A stretch of 29,478 nucleotides of DNA from Zygnema circumcarinatum (taxonomy: Eukaryota; Streptophyta; Zygnematophyceae; Zygnematales; Zygnemataceae), in contig CM074811.1 of assembly GCA_037447605.1 (NCBI GenBank), positions 3,528,050-3,557,527 on the forward strand, written 5' to 3'. The first letter of the stretch is position 1. Each line of letters starts with the position of its first letter. This document shows positions 1 through 11,240 of this stretch, in pieces. A program made the position numbers and the translations under genes. The notes below the pieces were generated by a model that searched no databases, was not told where the DNA came from, and saw only the letters and a list, made by a program, of their open reading frames with translations.

Positions 1-2
1 CT

Positions 3-257
3 GAGTATAAGACTCGCGATGAGCTTGTACAAGTCTTGACTAAGCACTACAAGCAGGAAGGATTTCACATCAAGATCGGCAAGCATAGCGATAGCCGCCG
101 ACTCTACCTACAATGCTATAGCGGGGGGACCTACGAGGACAGAGGTCTGGAAGAGAGTAGTAAGAAGAGGAATACTTCTAGCCGCTTGAAAAATTGCCCT
201 TTCGAGATTAGGGCGACGTTTTCCAAGAAGAAGGACACGTGGGTTGTAAAATCTGTC
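3..257 (+). CDS. Partial FAR1/MULE-like DNA-binding segment (left edge)
   Basis: The frame is open from the left edge, so the start lies outside the window. About 85 residues read like the N-terminal WRKY/GCM1-type zinc-binding segment of FAR1-related factors and MULE transposases. There is a Cys in a YLQC context, a Lys/Arg-rich linker (SSKKRNTSSRLK), then NCPFEIRA and a W-V-V-K-S-V strand. In the family the GCPF-R-A block precedes a His-x-His ligand pair, which is missing here. After residue V at about 257 the frame enters CT-rich low-complexity DNA and stops at 350. Either an intron starts there or the copy is truncated. It may be the end of a real gene exon or a MULE remnant, and the window does not decide. 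The family call is moderately sure. Confidence 0.5.
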
Positions 258-360
258 TGTTGTCCTCTAGTCTCTCTCTCCTTTGCTCTCACTCTGCTCA
301 CTCTCTTTCTCTCCTTTGCTCTCTCTCTCGAACGTTGCGCTGATGTGTGAGAAGGAGAAA

Positions 361-491
361 ACGGGGGGGGATATCCAAAATGGGGGGGGGGGCGGGATAT
401 TTCAAAACAGGGGGCAGAATAGCCGAAATGGGAGGGTCGGATTTCAAAAAAACAGTGGCGGGATAACCAAAAAGGGGGGGGGGGGTTTATA
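361..491. repeat. Degenerate G-rich minisatellite
   Basis: About five imperfect units of 20-26 bp are seen. On the minus strand each reads as a T-run, then GGATAT or GAAAT, then a C-run (for example TTTTGGATATCCC). On the plus strand the array carries G-runs of 5-12 bases separated by A-rich spacers, so it could form G-quadruplexes. The overlapping minus-strand open frame simply translates the repeat (recurring Phe-Gly-Tyr and Pro-Pro-Pro blocks) and is not taken as a gene. Confidence 0.6.
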
Positions 492-1390
492 GTTCTCCAA
501 ACTAAAATTCTCGAGCGTAGTTTTTCGCACTCGCGGCGCGGTCCTGTTCGCACTCCGCGATCGCCGTCTTCGCACTTCTCCAAACGCCGTCTTCGCAACT
601 TCGCCCTAGCGCGGGGCCCTCAGACTTAGAAACAGCGCCGGCGCGGCGCGCGGAGACCGCTTGTCGTTGTGTCGTGTTGCGCGGCACGGGCGGGCGCGGG
701 CGCGGGCGGGAAGCCGGTAAAACAATCATGACGTCACGCTGACGCGATTTTCGCCAGTATTTTCTTCGCACGTCCATTTCGGCGCCTCTTTTGGGTGCGA
801 ACAAAATCGTGCGAAGAAGTGCCCTTTTTAGTAAACCCACGGGTCAATCTTCGCAACGTTGACCCGTTGACTTAGCACAGTTGACTTCCGTTCGGTTCGG
901 TTTAGGTTCGGGGGCGCGATGATTTTTAGTACTTAGTAACCTCGATTCTCGTAATACTAAAAACTCGATATTCGTAACATTTTGTTAAGTCTGACATCCC
1001 CTAATGGTCAAGGTCTGACTCCTATTCTTTCTGTTGTCGTCAAGTTTTTCCGAAAAATCCAAAAACCAAAGACCTGAGGACATGGCCGTCTCAAAATTTC
1101 AAGTTCCAATCATTTTCTTCCACGTGTTCACAAATGCTTCATTTTTTTATCAACGCATAGAACGGTCCTCCTTCGCCCGAAACTGCGCTTCATAGAACTG
1201 TTTTGACGGGTCAAACCTTTTCTATGTTTCAACGACCCAGCGTTACATAGGAATGCCTTCTCTCTTTCCATGCAATTTCTAAGGAGGGTCCAACCTGGTT
1301 TGCAGTTTCCCATTCAGGTTTGCAAACCAGTGAATCTGAAGCCCTTGGTTTGCAGACGGGTTGCTGGAACTTCACTCTGCCCTTCTTTCT
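492..1390. other. GC-rich non-coding stretch
   Basis: No gene is recognised here. From about 510 to 850 the DNA is GC-rich. The short motif TTCGCA or its complement recurs at about 527, 565, 590, 765, 815 and 850, and at 653-720 there are runs of GCG and GGGCG. From 850 to 1390 the composition becomes ordinary, with no supported coding frame. Confidence 0.4.
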
Positions 1391-1497
1391 TTTGTGCTTA
1401 GGTCCTTTGCGACCAGTCCCTCGTGGTTCCACATCATGCGTTTGTCCATGTACATTTGATGGCCTCGCCATTGTGAGTTCAATGCCATTTTCCCCTT
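1391..1497 (+). repeat. Dispersed repeat, copy 1
   Basis: This is one of four related copies in the window, about 105 bp long. The core shared by all contains catgtacatttgatggcctc followed by GCCATYGTGAGTTCAATGCC. Upstream it shares the block TTAGGTCCTTTGCGACCAGTCCCTCGTGGTTCCACAT. On the minus strand one frame of the core (ELTMARPSNVHGQ) is kept in the copies, so the repeat may derive from a coding transposable element. The family is not recognised. Confidence 0.65.
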
Positions 1498-2251
1498 TCT
1501 GAAACTCTGAAACCATTGTTCCTCTGCCCCCGTGCACATGGACCACATGGCATGCATGGGGTTTGCATCCGGACAAACAAGGACAAGCCTGTAAGCTGAA
1601 GGCGATGGTCTCCAATGGCATCACACCATCTGGCATGAGGGTATGCCTTGCCTACTCGGATTTTTCTGACATGTAGCCGCCATACAGTACGGACTCCAAT
1701 GGAAATCCCCATTTCAAAAGCCTTCCCAAAGAAAAGGAGAAGGAAAAAAAAACATCAAATTGATTTGATAAACTGAAAATTGAATTACAACTTTAGAAAC
1801 AGAAATGCGACCCGCTTTGTCAGGTTCCTTTCCCTCTGTACATGCCTGCTAATAAGCAGGCGAAAAGAAATCAGCCACCTCCTGAAGGCCTGTCCTGCGC
1901 ACTGCTGCACTATGGCCCTTTATTTCGGAAAAGCATTTTCTGCTTCCTTGCAGACCTTTCCTTTCCGGAAACCTAAAACATGATACATTCACCCAACTCC
2001 TAAAAATCCATGGAAGCTTTGCTGCCATGCTCCTTCCTGATTCTTATTCAGAAGCGTTCTTAAACGGTACAACAGTCAAAACGGACGCTTTGGGAGGAGA
2101 GGGGGGGAGGCAGGGGGAGAGAGGAAGAACAAAGACCTTCTTTGGTACGTACAGGAGGGCGAGGAGCTAAGCATACAGATAGATGCCTTTCCTGGTTGAA
2201 GTCAAGGGTTTAAGTGACCAGAGGGGTTGAAAGTGCGAGTGGTTTGAGGTC
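1498..2251. other. Intergenic stretch downstream of the glycan synthase
   Basis: I see no coding exon here. The flank after repeat copy 1 (about 1500-1640) has weak resemblance to the flank of copy 2 (about 7500-7640), so the dispersed repeat may be longer than its core. A purine tract (GGGAGGAGAGGGGGGGAGG) lies at about 2093-2125. The 3' untranslated part of the minus-strand gene ending at 2252 presumably extends into this stretch, but no poly(A) signal stands out. Confidence 0.35.
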
Positions 2252-5200
2252 TCAAGAGTCGACGCCAACCACAGACAATGCCCAAGAGAGCAGCGCTGCA
2301 GCAAAAGCGGATAAAATAATCATGTGTGGCCAGAAATGAAAAGAATGAAAAACTGCTCCCACGAGAACAGCTGCCAATACTCCGCATCCGGCTGCAGCTT
2401 CCAGCAGGAAAATCCTGGAGAAGGAAAGAGCACAATTCAGAGTGAGTTAAACACGAAGATCCGGAAATGCGGTGAACATTTCGACAGTGTGTAACATGCT
2501 CTGAATTGCTCGGTTACTTTGCCTCTTGCTCACCTATCTGCCAGTCCCCGCTCCTTGCTTCTATGTTGCTTGTCGATCGGCTGCGAGGATAACTTTGCCG
2601 ACATTGCTGACATTGCCGAATTGCTATTTCTCTCCTTCACCTCGTCAGAATCATTGAGAGGGAGCGTTTCGGACGAAGAACAGGTTGCTGCCTCTTCAAC
2701 GACCTCAGCCTCCCTGCTGAGAGCATCTCCCTCCATCCTTCCGAGCTTCTCTGTAACAGTCCATTTCCGCGAAGATGAGAGATCAAGAAGCCCTGCAGCT
2801 ACTGCCTGCACTCTCAGGGGGCTAAGGGCACTGATGAAGAGGGCGCAACTGGGCAGCAGGTGCAGCTCTCTGCACATATCAAGTCGCAAACATAGTAATT
2901 GAGCAAAGGTTTCAGGTTCAGTTTTTAAGTGAAGAATGCGACATAGTATTTGAGAATGCCTCATCGAAAAGGAGTGACTGAAAGAAAGAAAGAGAGAATT
3001 GAAGTGTCAGAACGAGAGAAAATTGAAACGTACCGAAGAGAGAAGGTGAAGTAACAGGCAGGATGCAGGAGAGCAAGACAGAGGAGGGCCCAATAAGGGG
3101 GTGCCACGTGGTGTGGGAGAATAATTGAGAAAGCCAATAGGAGCCATGCAGCGCACGTGGCAGCAGGCCGGATGAGGCGGCGTAAACCAATGTAAATGGC
3201 AATCATGTACACCTTCAGAGGCAACCCTACAGCCTGCCCCCACGAGCTCCCACAGATTACTACTTGGTCATGCACCAATTATGCACCAATGCACCAATAC
3301 ACCAATGGCCATGCACCATTAGCCAGTATGGCAGCTTTACTAATCTCCACTACAAGGAGCAAATCCTTCATCCACTCCTTCCCAGCAATCCTTATACACC
3401 TAATTTTCTAATTTTCGAAAGGGTGGGTAGTACCTCGGAGTAGAGCACTGAGAAGAGATGCTTTCGCACAATAGTGGCGGGACCTGCTGTCCAGCGATGC
3501 TGCTGCTTGCGGTAAGCTGTGCAGGTGGCAGGGAGCTCACTAAGACACTGCCACGTGGATACCCAAAACCGCCGCCTCCAAAGGTCAGCTATGGTCTGAG
3601 GGAGAGGTGAGCAGGGCCACAATGGAGTTTAGAGAAGCTGGGTGGGAGGGATACCTCAACGTGAGGGAGCAGCTTGAAACGCCACCCTCGGGCTGCCACG
3701 CTAATGGCCATGTCCATGTCTTCAGTTAGCGTATCTCCCGACCAACTCCCTGCGTCCTTCACTGCCGACAGTCTCCATACACCCGCAGTCCCTGCATGCA
3801 CCATTTTCAACAGGTTAACAACGACCCTACGAAACACAAAACCTGCCGTTCTTTCGTTCCTTCCATTCAGTGTTTCCTCTCATTCACTCCCACCCCCCTC
3901 CCCCATCATTCTTTCGCCTGTTCATTCCCCATTTTCCATCCCCAAAATCTCCCTGCGCTGCCTTTTAACCTTCCTCTCTACCGTTATGGTGGGAGCTGGG
4001 CCCTTACCATTGAAGCCAAAAAAGGCCAGCAGCTCCGACCCGCTGAGCTGTTCTGCCAGAAAATGCCATCGCAGCTCTATGGCTTGAAAACGTGTAAGCA
4101 TACACTCTCGAACATTAGAGAAGGTCCACCTGCGGTACCACCTTGAAGCCCCTATTCAGATATCTCAATCGGAAAATCACTGAAAAGGATGAAGAAACAC
4201 TTTCAACTTCATACCGTACCGTCGTGCACTTCTCCTGACTGTACCTAAGAAGATTTCGACTTTGATGCATTTTTTCTGTATAAAAGATTCGGGGTTCTCA
4301 CCTGGTCTGCACGAGGGCGAGTCCAGGGTCAGCCTGCAACCTTCCTCAGGCCCTTATTGACACAAGTCAGAAAACAATTGTGGGAAGAATAGAGGGATGA
4401 GATTTAGCACTGCCTGTTGCAACCGATTTCATGTAAACAGCTACATTAAGTTCAGAGGCTGACATGAACGACCACACGCACCCAAATCTTCAAATTTCGG
4501 AGGTTATATAGTCAGTAGCTGGTGACCCTGAAATTCACTCAAATTCTTCCTACAAGTTAAGGTTGCCAGGAATTCGCACTTCCTGACGCGGAAAGGCAGC
4601 ATAGGACGAGGAAGCTTAAATTGGGCCATCAGAGACTTTTTATTCACGATCTTCCTCACTGGTTACTCCTCCTTACTCCTCCCCCCAGCAACTTTCTCTC
4701 AGTTTCACCACCCAATCTCAATTGTAAATCCCTTCGGCCGTTTGCAACCTGCCATACTTGCGAACAGCAAAGCATTCTCCTGCACCGCCATGCTCGGCTC
4801 ACCCTTGACGAGGAGCAGCTTAAGGTATTCTCACGTCTTTCCTTGCCTCCCTCCCTCTCTCTCTCCTACTCCTGCCAAACTACAGCCCTACTGTGTTCAG
4901 TAAGCACCTCGAGATGCGTAACAGTGCGATGCAGCCAGTCGGAGGCGGGTTCAAAGTCCGCATCCAGAATGGCCACATACTCGCAGGCAGCGGCATATGG
5001 CTCCAAAAGCCCCTCCCGCAGGTTCCCCGCCTTGTATCCGCTCCTATCCTCCCGATGGCGGTAGCGCACATCCACTCCTTTCTGCCTCCATTCCTCCACC
5101 GCCTGCTTTACACCCTCTTGAATGTCCCTTTCCGTGCTGTCATCCAGCACCTGCATAGCCCCACTCCTGAAGATATGTCACAACAGGAGCTACCGTTTAC

Positions 5201-6483
5201 TTGCACTTTTGAGTAAGCCACAGGGAAGAGGCTACCACTTCTTTGAACGACTTCCTAAGATATGCCTCAAAGGCAGGGCACAAAAAAGGAACACCCTCCT
5301 TCATTCCTTCTTGCCGGAATGGAAAAGTTACTCTTCATACATTTGATGAAGGCGGATGCATCATAGGTGTTATCTTCTAAATAGCTTCCAGCTCGGATAT
5401 AGGGACAACTCATAACTGGACATCTCCATAAAAAGCTGTAAGCTTCCTATGGACGAAGTTTTGAGATTTTAATCGAAAAAGAAAACAAGAAATTGATTGT
5501 CCCTACTCAAGTTGGTATTTAGCAAAGATTGTGGATGGCTGGCACCTGCACGATGAGCTTATCTTGTGGCCAGTCAAGACTGCATGTTGCACCGATAATA
5601 CGCTTGTACACCTGCTCCCAATCGAAACAATCACACAGCCTTTACTGCATGCACTTGCCCATCCTTTTCCATAGCCGAAACCAACATCAAATTTAGCTCT
5701 TCCGTGAAGCATTTTTTATGAAATGCGCCCTACTATAGGTCAAGGCAGCACCTGTCGCTCATTGTACATGGGTAGCTGTACGAGAACTCTGGGAATCTCG
5801 TTCATGCTGCCAACTCCTGCTTCTAAAGTGGCTCCTCCTATCCAGCCGTAGTAGGAGAACAGCCCAACCGCCGTGGCAGCCATGGTGTCAAGAAGAACCA
5901 GGCTTGCAGCACAATTCAGAAGCCATCGTCCAGCTGTAGCCCATACGTGCCATGTGCAGAATTGCCGTTCCAGTTCAGCAATTTCTGTAACAAACAGCCA
6001 GCTTGAGAGCGGCCATGGCGACAAATCCGGACTCGTCCACAGCAACATGCTCGCCCCCGCGATCTGAAGTGTTCCAAACATTTCCAAGGGACAGCCACAA
6101 TTCAGAATGCAGCGGCAGGCGCGGGAGGAGTTTGATTCCTTATCCAAAACAAGCGAAATAAGGAAGAGGGAGCGGAAGCAAGGGAAGGATAACATCCGCA
6201 AGACTCACCAAGGGTAGCAAGAGAGGGGTAAGACGCAGTCCTTGCACCTCGAGATCCTCGCCCTTCTTCTGCAGGCAATAGCATCAAACGATAAATACGA
6301 AAATCCTTAGATTCACCAGGATCCTCTCCTACAATGGCGCAAGGAGATCTCCCTCACCTCCTCCCGCACCCTCCAGTCGACCAAGGGGCTCCATTCCTGG
6401 GAGAGATTGCCGAGAGTGCAGCTCGCCAGGCTGCCCACAGCCGAGGAAGGCAATCCTCTCCCGTTTAGAAGGATCGGCGCCAT
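2252..6483 (-). CDS. CSLA/CSLC-like processive glycan synthase (GT2), 12 exons
   Basis: Exons (high to low): 6483-6358, 6268-6209, 6063-5752, 5611-5546, 5150-4908, 4818-4749, 4106-4008, 3791-3655, 3547-3434, 3233-3034, 2869-2534, 2414-2252. The product is 641 aa. Its family makes mannan/glucomannan (CSLA) or xyloglucan-type glucan (CSLC) backbones in the Golgi from nucleotide sugars. Visible signs are VLVQLPMYNE at 154-163, DDST at 191-194, the DxD motif in DADFEP at 251-256, FFGFNGTAGVWR at 321-332, TEDMD at 348-352 and QQHRW at 386-390. One weak N-terminal hydrophobic segment (about 120-145) and about five C-terminal ones in exons 10-12 fit a membrane synthase. VTEKLG is present, followed by a Ser/Glu-rich linker of about 65 residues. 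The position equivalent to the family motif VQARW reads VQENA (281-285), which is unusual. All introns are GT..AG and phases match. Whether it is A or C type is undecided. The exon 1-2 assignment is less certain than the rest. Confidence 0.9.
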
Positions 6484-6580
6484 GGCGGCCCCGCAGACAA
6501 CGTTACGACAGCGAGAGAGAGAGAGGGAGAGAGGGACAGAGGGCGAGGGAGAGGGAGAGGGAGAGCTGGAGGGAGCTCCG
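6484..6580 (-). promoter_or_regulatory. Pyrimidine-rich 5' leader of the glycan synthase gene
   Basis: On the transcribed strand, the roughly 100 bases upstream of the predicted ATG (6483) are a CTCTCC/CTCTCT tract; on the plus strand they read GAGAGAGAGGGAGAGAGGG. CT-rich microsatellite leaders just upstream of start codons are common in plant genes. Its location supports the chosen start, but the transcription start itself is not visible. Confidence 0.45.
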
Positions 6581-7370
6581 CAGCGAGTGGTCGCAACTCT
6601 TTGCTGAGCCTGCAAGCTTCCAGCAGTCGCCTATAGGCCGTACAGCTGGTCTCAAACTAGGGCGTACGAATTGATACGTGGAGGCTTATGATTGGCTAAT
6701 GCTTGCCAGCGTGGCAAATCACCATACCAACCAATCAAATGCTTTTTACGCATGTGCGAATACGAGACCGCCAGTTTGAATGAGGCAAGGAGAGTTTTGA
6801 ACCGATATTTTTTTCGGGTCAGGCCTGCCCGACATCGGGAAATCGGACGGTCCAAGGGACGAAGAGAGTTTAATCGACGGCTGTCCGCGCCCGATCGGAC
6901 GGCCCTCCGACGCTGACCGCTTCTGACCCAACTTCCGGCAACTTCGGTCCGAACGGAAACTTTTCGGGACATCGCTGTCGGTCGCTGGTCGCGCCGGAGG
7001 GGTCCGGGTCAGAGGCGTTCCGTGCTGCAACTCCGTTCACCGTTGAGTTGAGCACGACTCACACGTGTAGGAAGTCTGTTTGGAGATTTTTTTGCGGCAA
7101 TCGTCTACTGCCACGTCAGCACAAAATGATGGCTGCCTTGGGTTCCAGAGGACCAGGACTGACTTCCAATCGCTGTTGGCCACGTGGCACTCGTCGTCGG
7201 CGGCGCTCACTGAAAGTAGTGTGTTGGCGCGCAGTGAGGGAGGTGTCGGATTCCAAAAAAAAAAATCAGGCTTGGACCTTAGACGTGAGTATAAAAAACT
7301 AAGATTCACCCCCATACACAAAGGGCACTCTTATGGGGAGGGAGTACAAAGGGAGGAAAGTCCAATTCAT
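6581..7370. other. Intergenic stretch between the glycan synthase and LOG
   Basis: No convincing gene is seen. On the minus strand, about 7100-7260 contains two weakly similar blocks starting TGGAAYCC, each followed by a GACGA-containing segment, which suggests an old internal duplication. A plus-strand open frame across 7080-7670 runs through this and repeat copy 2, resembles nothing I know, and is not called as a gene. Confidence 0.35.
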
Positions 7371-7446
7371 CGTGGTTCCCCATGCTGCTTTTGTCCATGT
7401 ACATTTGATGGCCTCGCCATCGTGAGTTCAATGCCATTTTCCTTCC
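7371..7446 (+). repeat. Dispersed repeat, copy 2
   Basis: This copy carries the family core (catgtacatttgatggcctc, then GCCATCGTGAGTTCAATGCC) preceded by CGTGGTTCCCCATGCTGCTTTTGTC. It lacks the upstream TTAGGTCCTTTGCGACC block found in copy 1. The DNA from 7447 to 7977 contains no exon that I can support. Confidence 0.65.
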
Positions 7447-7977
7447 TTGAGGAAAGCGAATTGCCGATGCTGCTGTTGATGTTTGAGTCGCCGCATTGTT
7501 CTATTCATGTTTGGGCGCTGCTTGAAGTGCAAACACATGGCACCAGGGATGCTCATTGGAGGCTGCCCATAATTTGGAGGACACGTGACAAGCTCCAGGC
7601 AATGGCATACGCAACCATATGCAATGGGCATCATCACAGAATTGACCCTTTGCAAATGAACACTTTTTAAATGTCTATTTTCTATCTCCCCCTCATTATC
7701 TGATCTGAAATGTAAGGGGCATACTTCAATGGCTACTTTGTGGCTACAAAAGAAACAGTAAAACACAAATGGACTTGCTCGAACGCAGTGTTCAGGCCGA
7801 CGGACACAACTGCAAAATTTTACATTTGATCTTCAAAAGCTGGTATGATCAAAGCTGGCGGCTGTGAAGCCTGAGCCTCTCCACGAAGCCAAAACAAAAA
7901 TAGTGAAAAGTACACATACAGGTATTCTCATTTATAAGAAAAAAGGGGAAACGAATTGGCATTCCTGAGTCATTTCC

Positions 7978-10552
7978 TTACGGGTTCTTCGGGTGTTGGA
8001 GAACCTCGTCAGCATATCCGAGTTTCGTAACTTGCCAACTCTCCTTACTGACAACGCTTCGGTGCGTCGGTGCATACGACTGCTCTCCCACGGCTCCCTC
8101 CAAGAGAAGGCTGTCAGCCCATAAGGCATCTTTCTACGCTATTTTTGCATTTCTGCAAATGGGTTTAAAGAGTTGAAGATTAGCAGCGCATACTTACCTG
8201 CAGCAAGTCGAGGAGCTCGCTTGGAGTTTGGCCGCACATTACGATGTCACGTCCATCAGATGTCAAGAAGCCCTCCGCTACCGCGTTATCAAAAAAATCG
8301 AGCAGCTTTGTAAAGTAACCGCCCACGTTCAGTACTGCCACCTGCATCACAAGGGCGTTCCTCTTAGGTGTTTGGGGCTTTTAGACTTTGAAAATAACCA
8401 AGGTTTGCCTTCAACAATGGTGTTAGAGTCTAGAGTTAGATGGAAGGAATGACGGACCGGCTTGGAGTGGATACCGAGCTGTGACCTGCATAAAGAGAGC
8501 ACATTTTGGAAAAACACTGAAGGCAGGATTATCAATTTTATCATCCTGCGAGGACCTCTACTTCAATAAACGAAGCGATAGGGGGGATTCAATGAATTGC
8601 AGCCTGTTTCAAGCAATGTGTGATGATTGCGATAGAAAATCACTTTTCCTTCTTGTAGACTTTCATCATGTCCTTCTCCGCTTTTAAATGGGAAAAGGAT
8701 AAACGCACCAAGTGATCATTTCGAGCAGTTCCTCGAGGGTCCCAAAACCACCTGGCAACCTCAAGCCAATCACGCCTTCACTAGTTTTCCCATTTTTTTT
8801 CAAATCTTAAGGTCTATGCAGGAGTATGCAGGAAACAGCTAGGGAATGGAGAGAGTGCGTGCCCCACCGGGCAGGGCAACAAACGCATCCGCTTCAGCCG
8901 CCATTTGCGCTTTTCGCTGCAGAGAAATAGTGGGAGAGAACAGTGAGAGATGGACAAGTGTGGGAGGAGGAGGAGGGGGGCGAGGGGAAGTGTACAACTG
9001 CAGCAAGCTAGGTGACAAGGTAAAGGATGACGGAGGTAGATAAGGACGACGAGGTGAGACTTCAGAAACTCCTTAAGTGAGAACTCAATTTCGTACCTCG
9101 TGCATATCCTTGACAACACGGATCTCGCCTACGCTCGATCCAGATATCTGCCCGCCCAGCAGTTTTTTAAAAAGCCCCGTAAAATACAGGCACTGCAAAA
9201 GGCACTATAAAATGGTTATCTTTGCAAAATTAGTTTGGTGGCTGAAAGAATTCAGATGAACGAACCTCAAAGGATTCCAGGGCGCCAGGGATGATCCTGA
9301 GAACCCATAGAGCAACAACTGCTGTTATGAAAATGGCACCGTGGATAAGAGTGAGTTTTTTTAACTACATGCTGGCTACAGGCTGGCTACAGGGAAATGC
9401 CTTAAGCTTTGCAATAGCTTGAGCTGGACTGAACATACAGCTGGCGGGTAAACACAAGACTAGATGCAATATGGCATGACCTTTAAGTTGACGGCTTGTT
9501 ACTCGAATTTAGTTAAAGCATGCAATTTATGAGCTAGTTTTACATCAAAGGCGAGTCCGAAACAGACTAATTTGGAAAACTAGTGTTGCTTTGTTGGACA
9601 GAACAATGGATGACCATGAACGGAATGTTGAAAAATGAAATTCCAGGCAAAATCAAGCTTAGGTAGTAGCGATATGAAGGTCCTGCTGTTTCCTAACAAA
9701 ACTATCACGTTTTTGGCACTACACGAAGAGAAAGAAAAGGGAAGAAAACTACCTCTTTCAATACTGAATCTTCTTATAAACGTCGGTAGTTGATTTTTTA
9801 TAACTGAAAGAGTTATGGGTGACTAACCCGATAACGCTTCCCCCTCCATTGTACACGGCCTTCGCAACAACGCCCATCAACCCGACGCTGCATGCAACAA
9901 TGTCAAACATCACATTTTACATATTCAGGTGAATAGTCAATAGCCAATGTTCGCTCCCTTTCCCTTCCAAACGCCTTCCCATTGCTGCTGCCCTGTGCTC
10001 AAACATGCCAAATATTCTTTGGCAAACTACCTAGACCTAACCCTCGTTGCGACAACGTCGCTCAGAATTACAACACTAGCAAAGCAGGTTCAGACGAATG
10101 GGAACATCTCAACAAGCTGAAAGGCCAAGGTAAAAAAAAATATTTATAGTAAAAAAGACGTAAACATTGTTCGTAGATTATAGAAATTCTGAAATGAAGG
10201 AATATTGACCGAAGCACCTTCCTCCGCCATAAACAAGTCCCAGTCCCCGAGCAGCCTGCAAGGCCTCCACCCCACTTTTTCAGACGCCTGCGACAGCTTC
10301 AACCTAAGGAAAAAGCATTCATGCAGGCGTGTCAATAAACTCTATTCACACATCAAAACTGAGAAGCTTCAACACAGAAGTGCGAGAAATAGGCCGTACA
10401 ATCTCCTTTCCCAGCTCCGCCGCTGCAAGCGCGTAACTCTCCTGGCGGCCAAGCTTGGAGCCGCAGTAGACACACACGCGGCGCAGAGGCGCAGAACTGC
10501 CATGGCTTCCACCGCCTTCTCCTCCTCCTCCTCCTCCTCCTGCTTCCGCCAT
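7978..10552 (-). CDS. LOG: LOG-type cytokinin riboside 5'-monophosphate phosphoribohydrolase, 10 exons
   Basis: Exons (high to low): 10552-10400, 10255-10218, 9887-9828, 9296-9266, 9147-9097, 8916-8868, 8751-8709, 8485-8458, 8341-8198, 8097-7978. The product is 238 aa, close to the usual 210-240. LOG enzymes release free cytokinin base from cytokinin riboside monophosphate in the cytosol. Signs in order: RVCVYCGSKLG at 25-35, LVYGGGS at 58-64, GLMG at 66-69, MHERKAQMA at 109-117, LPGGFGTLEELLEMITW at 126-142, SQLGIHSKP at 143-151, VAVLNVGGYF at 152-161, and a C-terminal SKESWQV. The signature PGGxGTxxE and the Arg-Lys pair of the family are intact. Every junction is GT..AG and in phase, and the stop is TAA. 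The N-terminal 24 residues are Gly/Glu/Ser-rich from a GGA repeat and show no clear targeting signal. Exons 2, 4 and 8 are only 38, 31 and 28 nt. The acceptor of exon 10 (CTCTTGGAG) is the least certain. Confidence 0.92.
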
Positions 10553-10555
10553 GGC

Positions 10556-10556
<1 letters not shown>

Positions 10557-10590
<34 letters not shown>
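10557..10590. repeat. CCTG tetranucleotide repeat at the LOG start
   Basis: This is an uninterrupted run of about eight and a half CCTG units, ending only 4 bp upstream of the LOG ATG on the minus strand (where it reads CAGG). If the leader covers it, the repeat is transcribed. Length polymorphism would be expected. Confidence 0.85.
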
Positions 10591-10591
<1 letters not shown>

Positions 10592-10666
10592 TCCCTTCCA
10601 AGGGACAGTGCGAGGCCGGCGATGGAGTTCAGTTTGGAAGGATCTTCAGGCAGGATGAGGAGGACG

Positions 10667-10676
10667 GCCACGTGGC
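10667..10676. promoter_or_regulatory. Palindromic G-box upstream of LOG
   Basis: GCCACGTGGC is a perfect 10-bp palindrome, 115 bp upstream of the LOG start codon. CACGTG cores are bound by plant bZIP and bHLH factors, and ACGTGGC is also the ABRE core. The position fits a proximal promoter. Control of LOG by light or ABA factors is only an inference, and CACGTGG also occurs elsewhere in the window (for example at about 3104, 7182, 11191, 18839). Confidence 0.4.
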
Positions 10677-11240
10677 AGACCACCATTGGGCATGTGGGCG
10701 CGCGTACGGACTGGCGCACACTGGCCGTACGATGACCACTTTGGACCAACCGGGGCTGCCTCTAGAGGCGTCTTGTTGTTGTTGTTGGGCCTACAAGCAA
10801 GATTTTGCTCATGGCTTTTACTATCGGTACTAGTTGTGAGCGTGATTCACCATGTTGTTGTTGTCCAGCTATCGTGGGATCAGTAGGCCATGTCAGACTT
10901 CTTTGCACTGTCTAAGTCAAGTCGTCAGGTCAGGCAATGCGAGCGGCGCATGTCTGCCAGCGCCAACTATAACATCGGAGTTCATTATCCACTCAGTCAG
11001 GTTGGTTGAGAAGCAATTAACAATAACTACAACGCTATTGTCTTGTGCAGCTCAGAAAGGTGGCGACAACAGTTTGGTTATTTGGACACATTGTGTGATT
11101 TGAATAAGATGTGTAGGAGTCATGTTGGCATTTTTTAATTCAAATTTAGCGATAACCGGACATGCCAGGAAACCACAATCTGTCACAACTAACACGTGGC
11201 TTGTATGTCGTGCGGAATCAGAAGAAATAGAGGTGGCATG
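10677..11240. other. Intergenic stretch upstream of LOG
   Basis: This is the rest of the promoter region for LOG. No exon is supported. It contains a short TTG repeat (TTGTTGTTGTTG at about 10774-10786, and again near 10852), and otherwise nothing recognisable. The stretch 11339-11458, between repeat copy 4 and the TopA stop, is presumably TopA 3' untranslated sequence. Confidence 0.35.

Noticed and set aside
131-598. 155-codon minus-strand frame with repeated Phe-Gly-Tyr and Pro blocks
   Set aside because: The repeats come from the G-rich minisatellite DNA, and the frame overlaps the FAR1/MULE-like frame on the other strand.
7080-7670. 196-codon plus-strand open frame
   Set aside because: It crosses dispersed repeat copy 2, has no recognisable domain, and starts at an arbitrary ATG. 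No splice or composition support.
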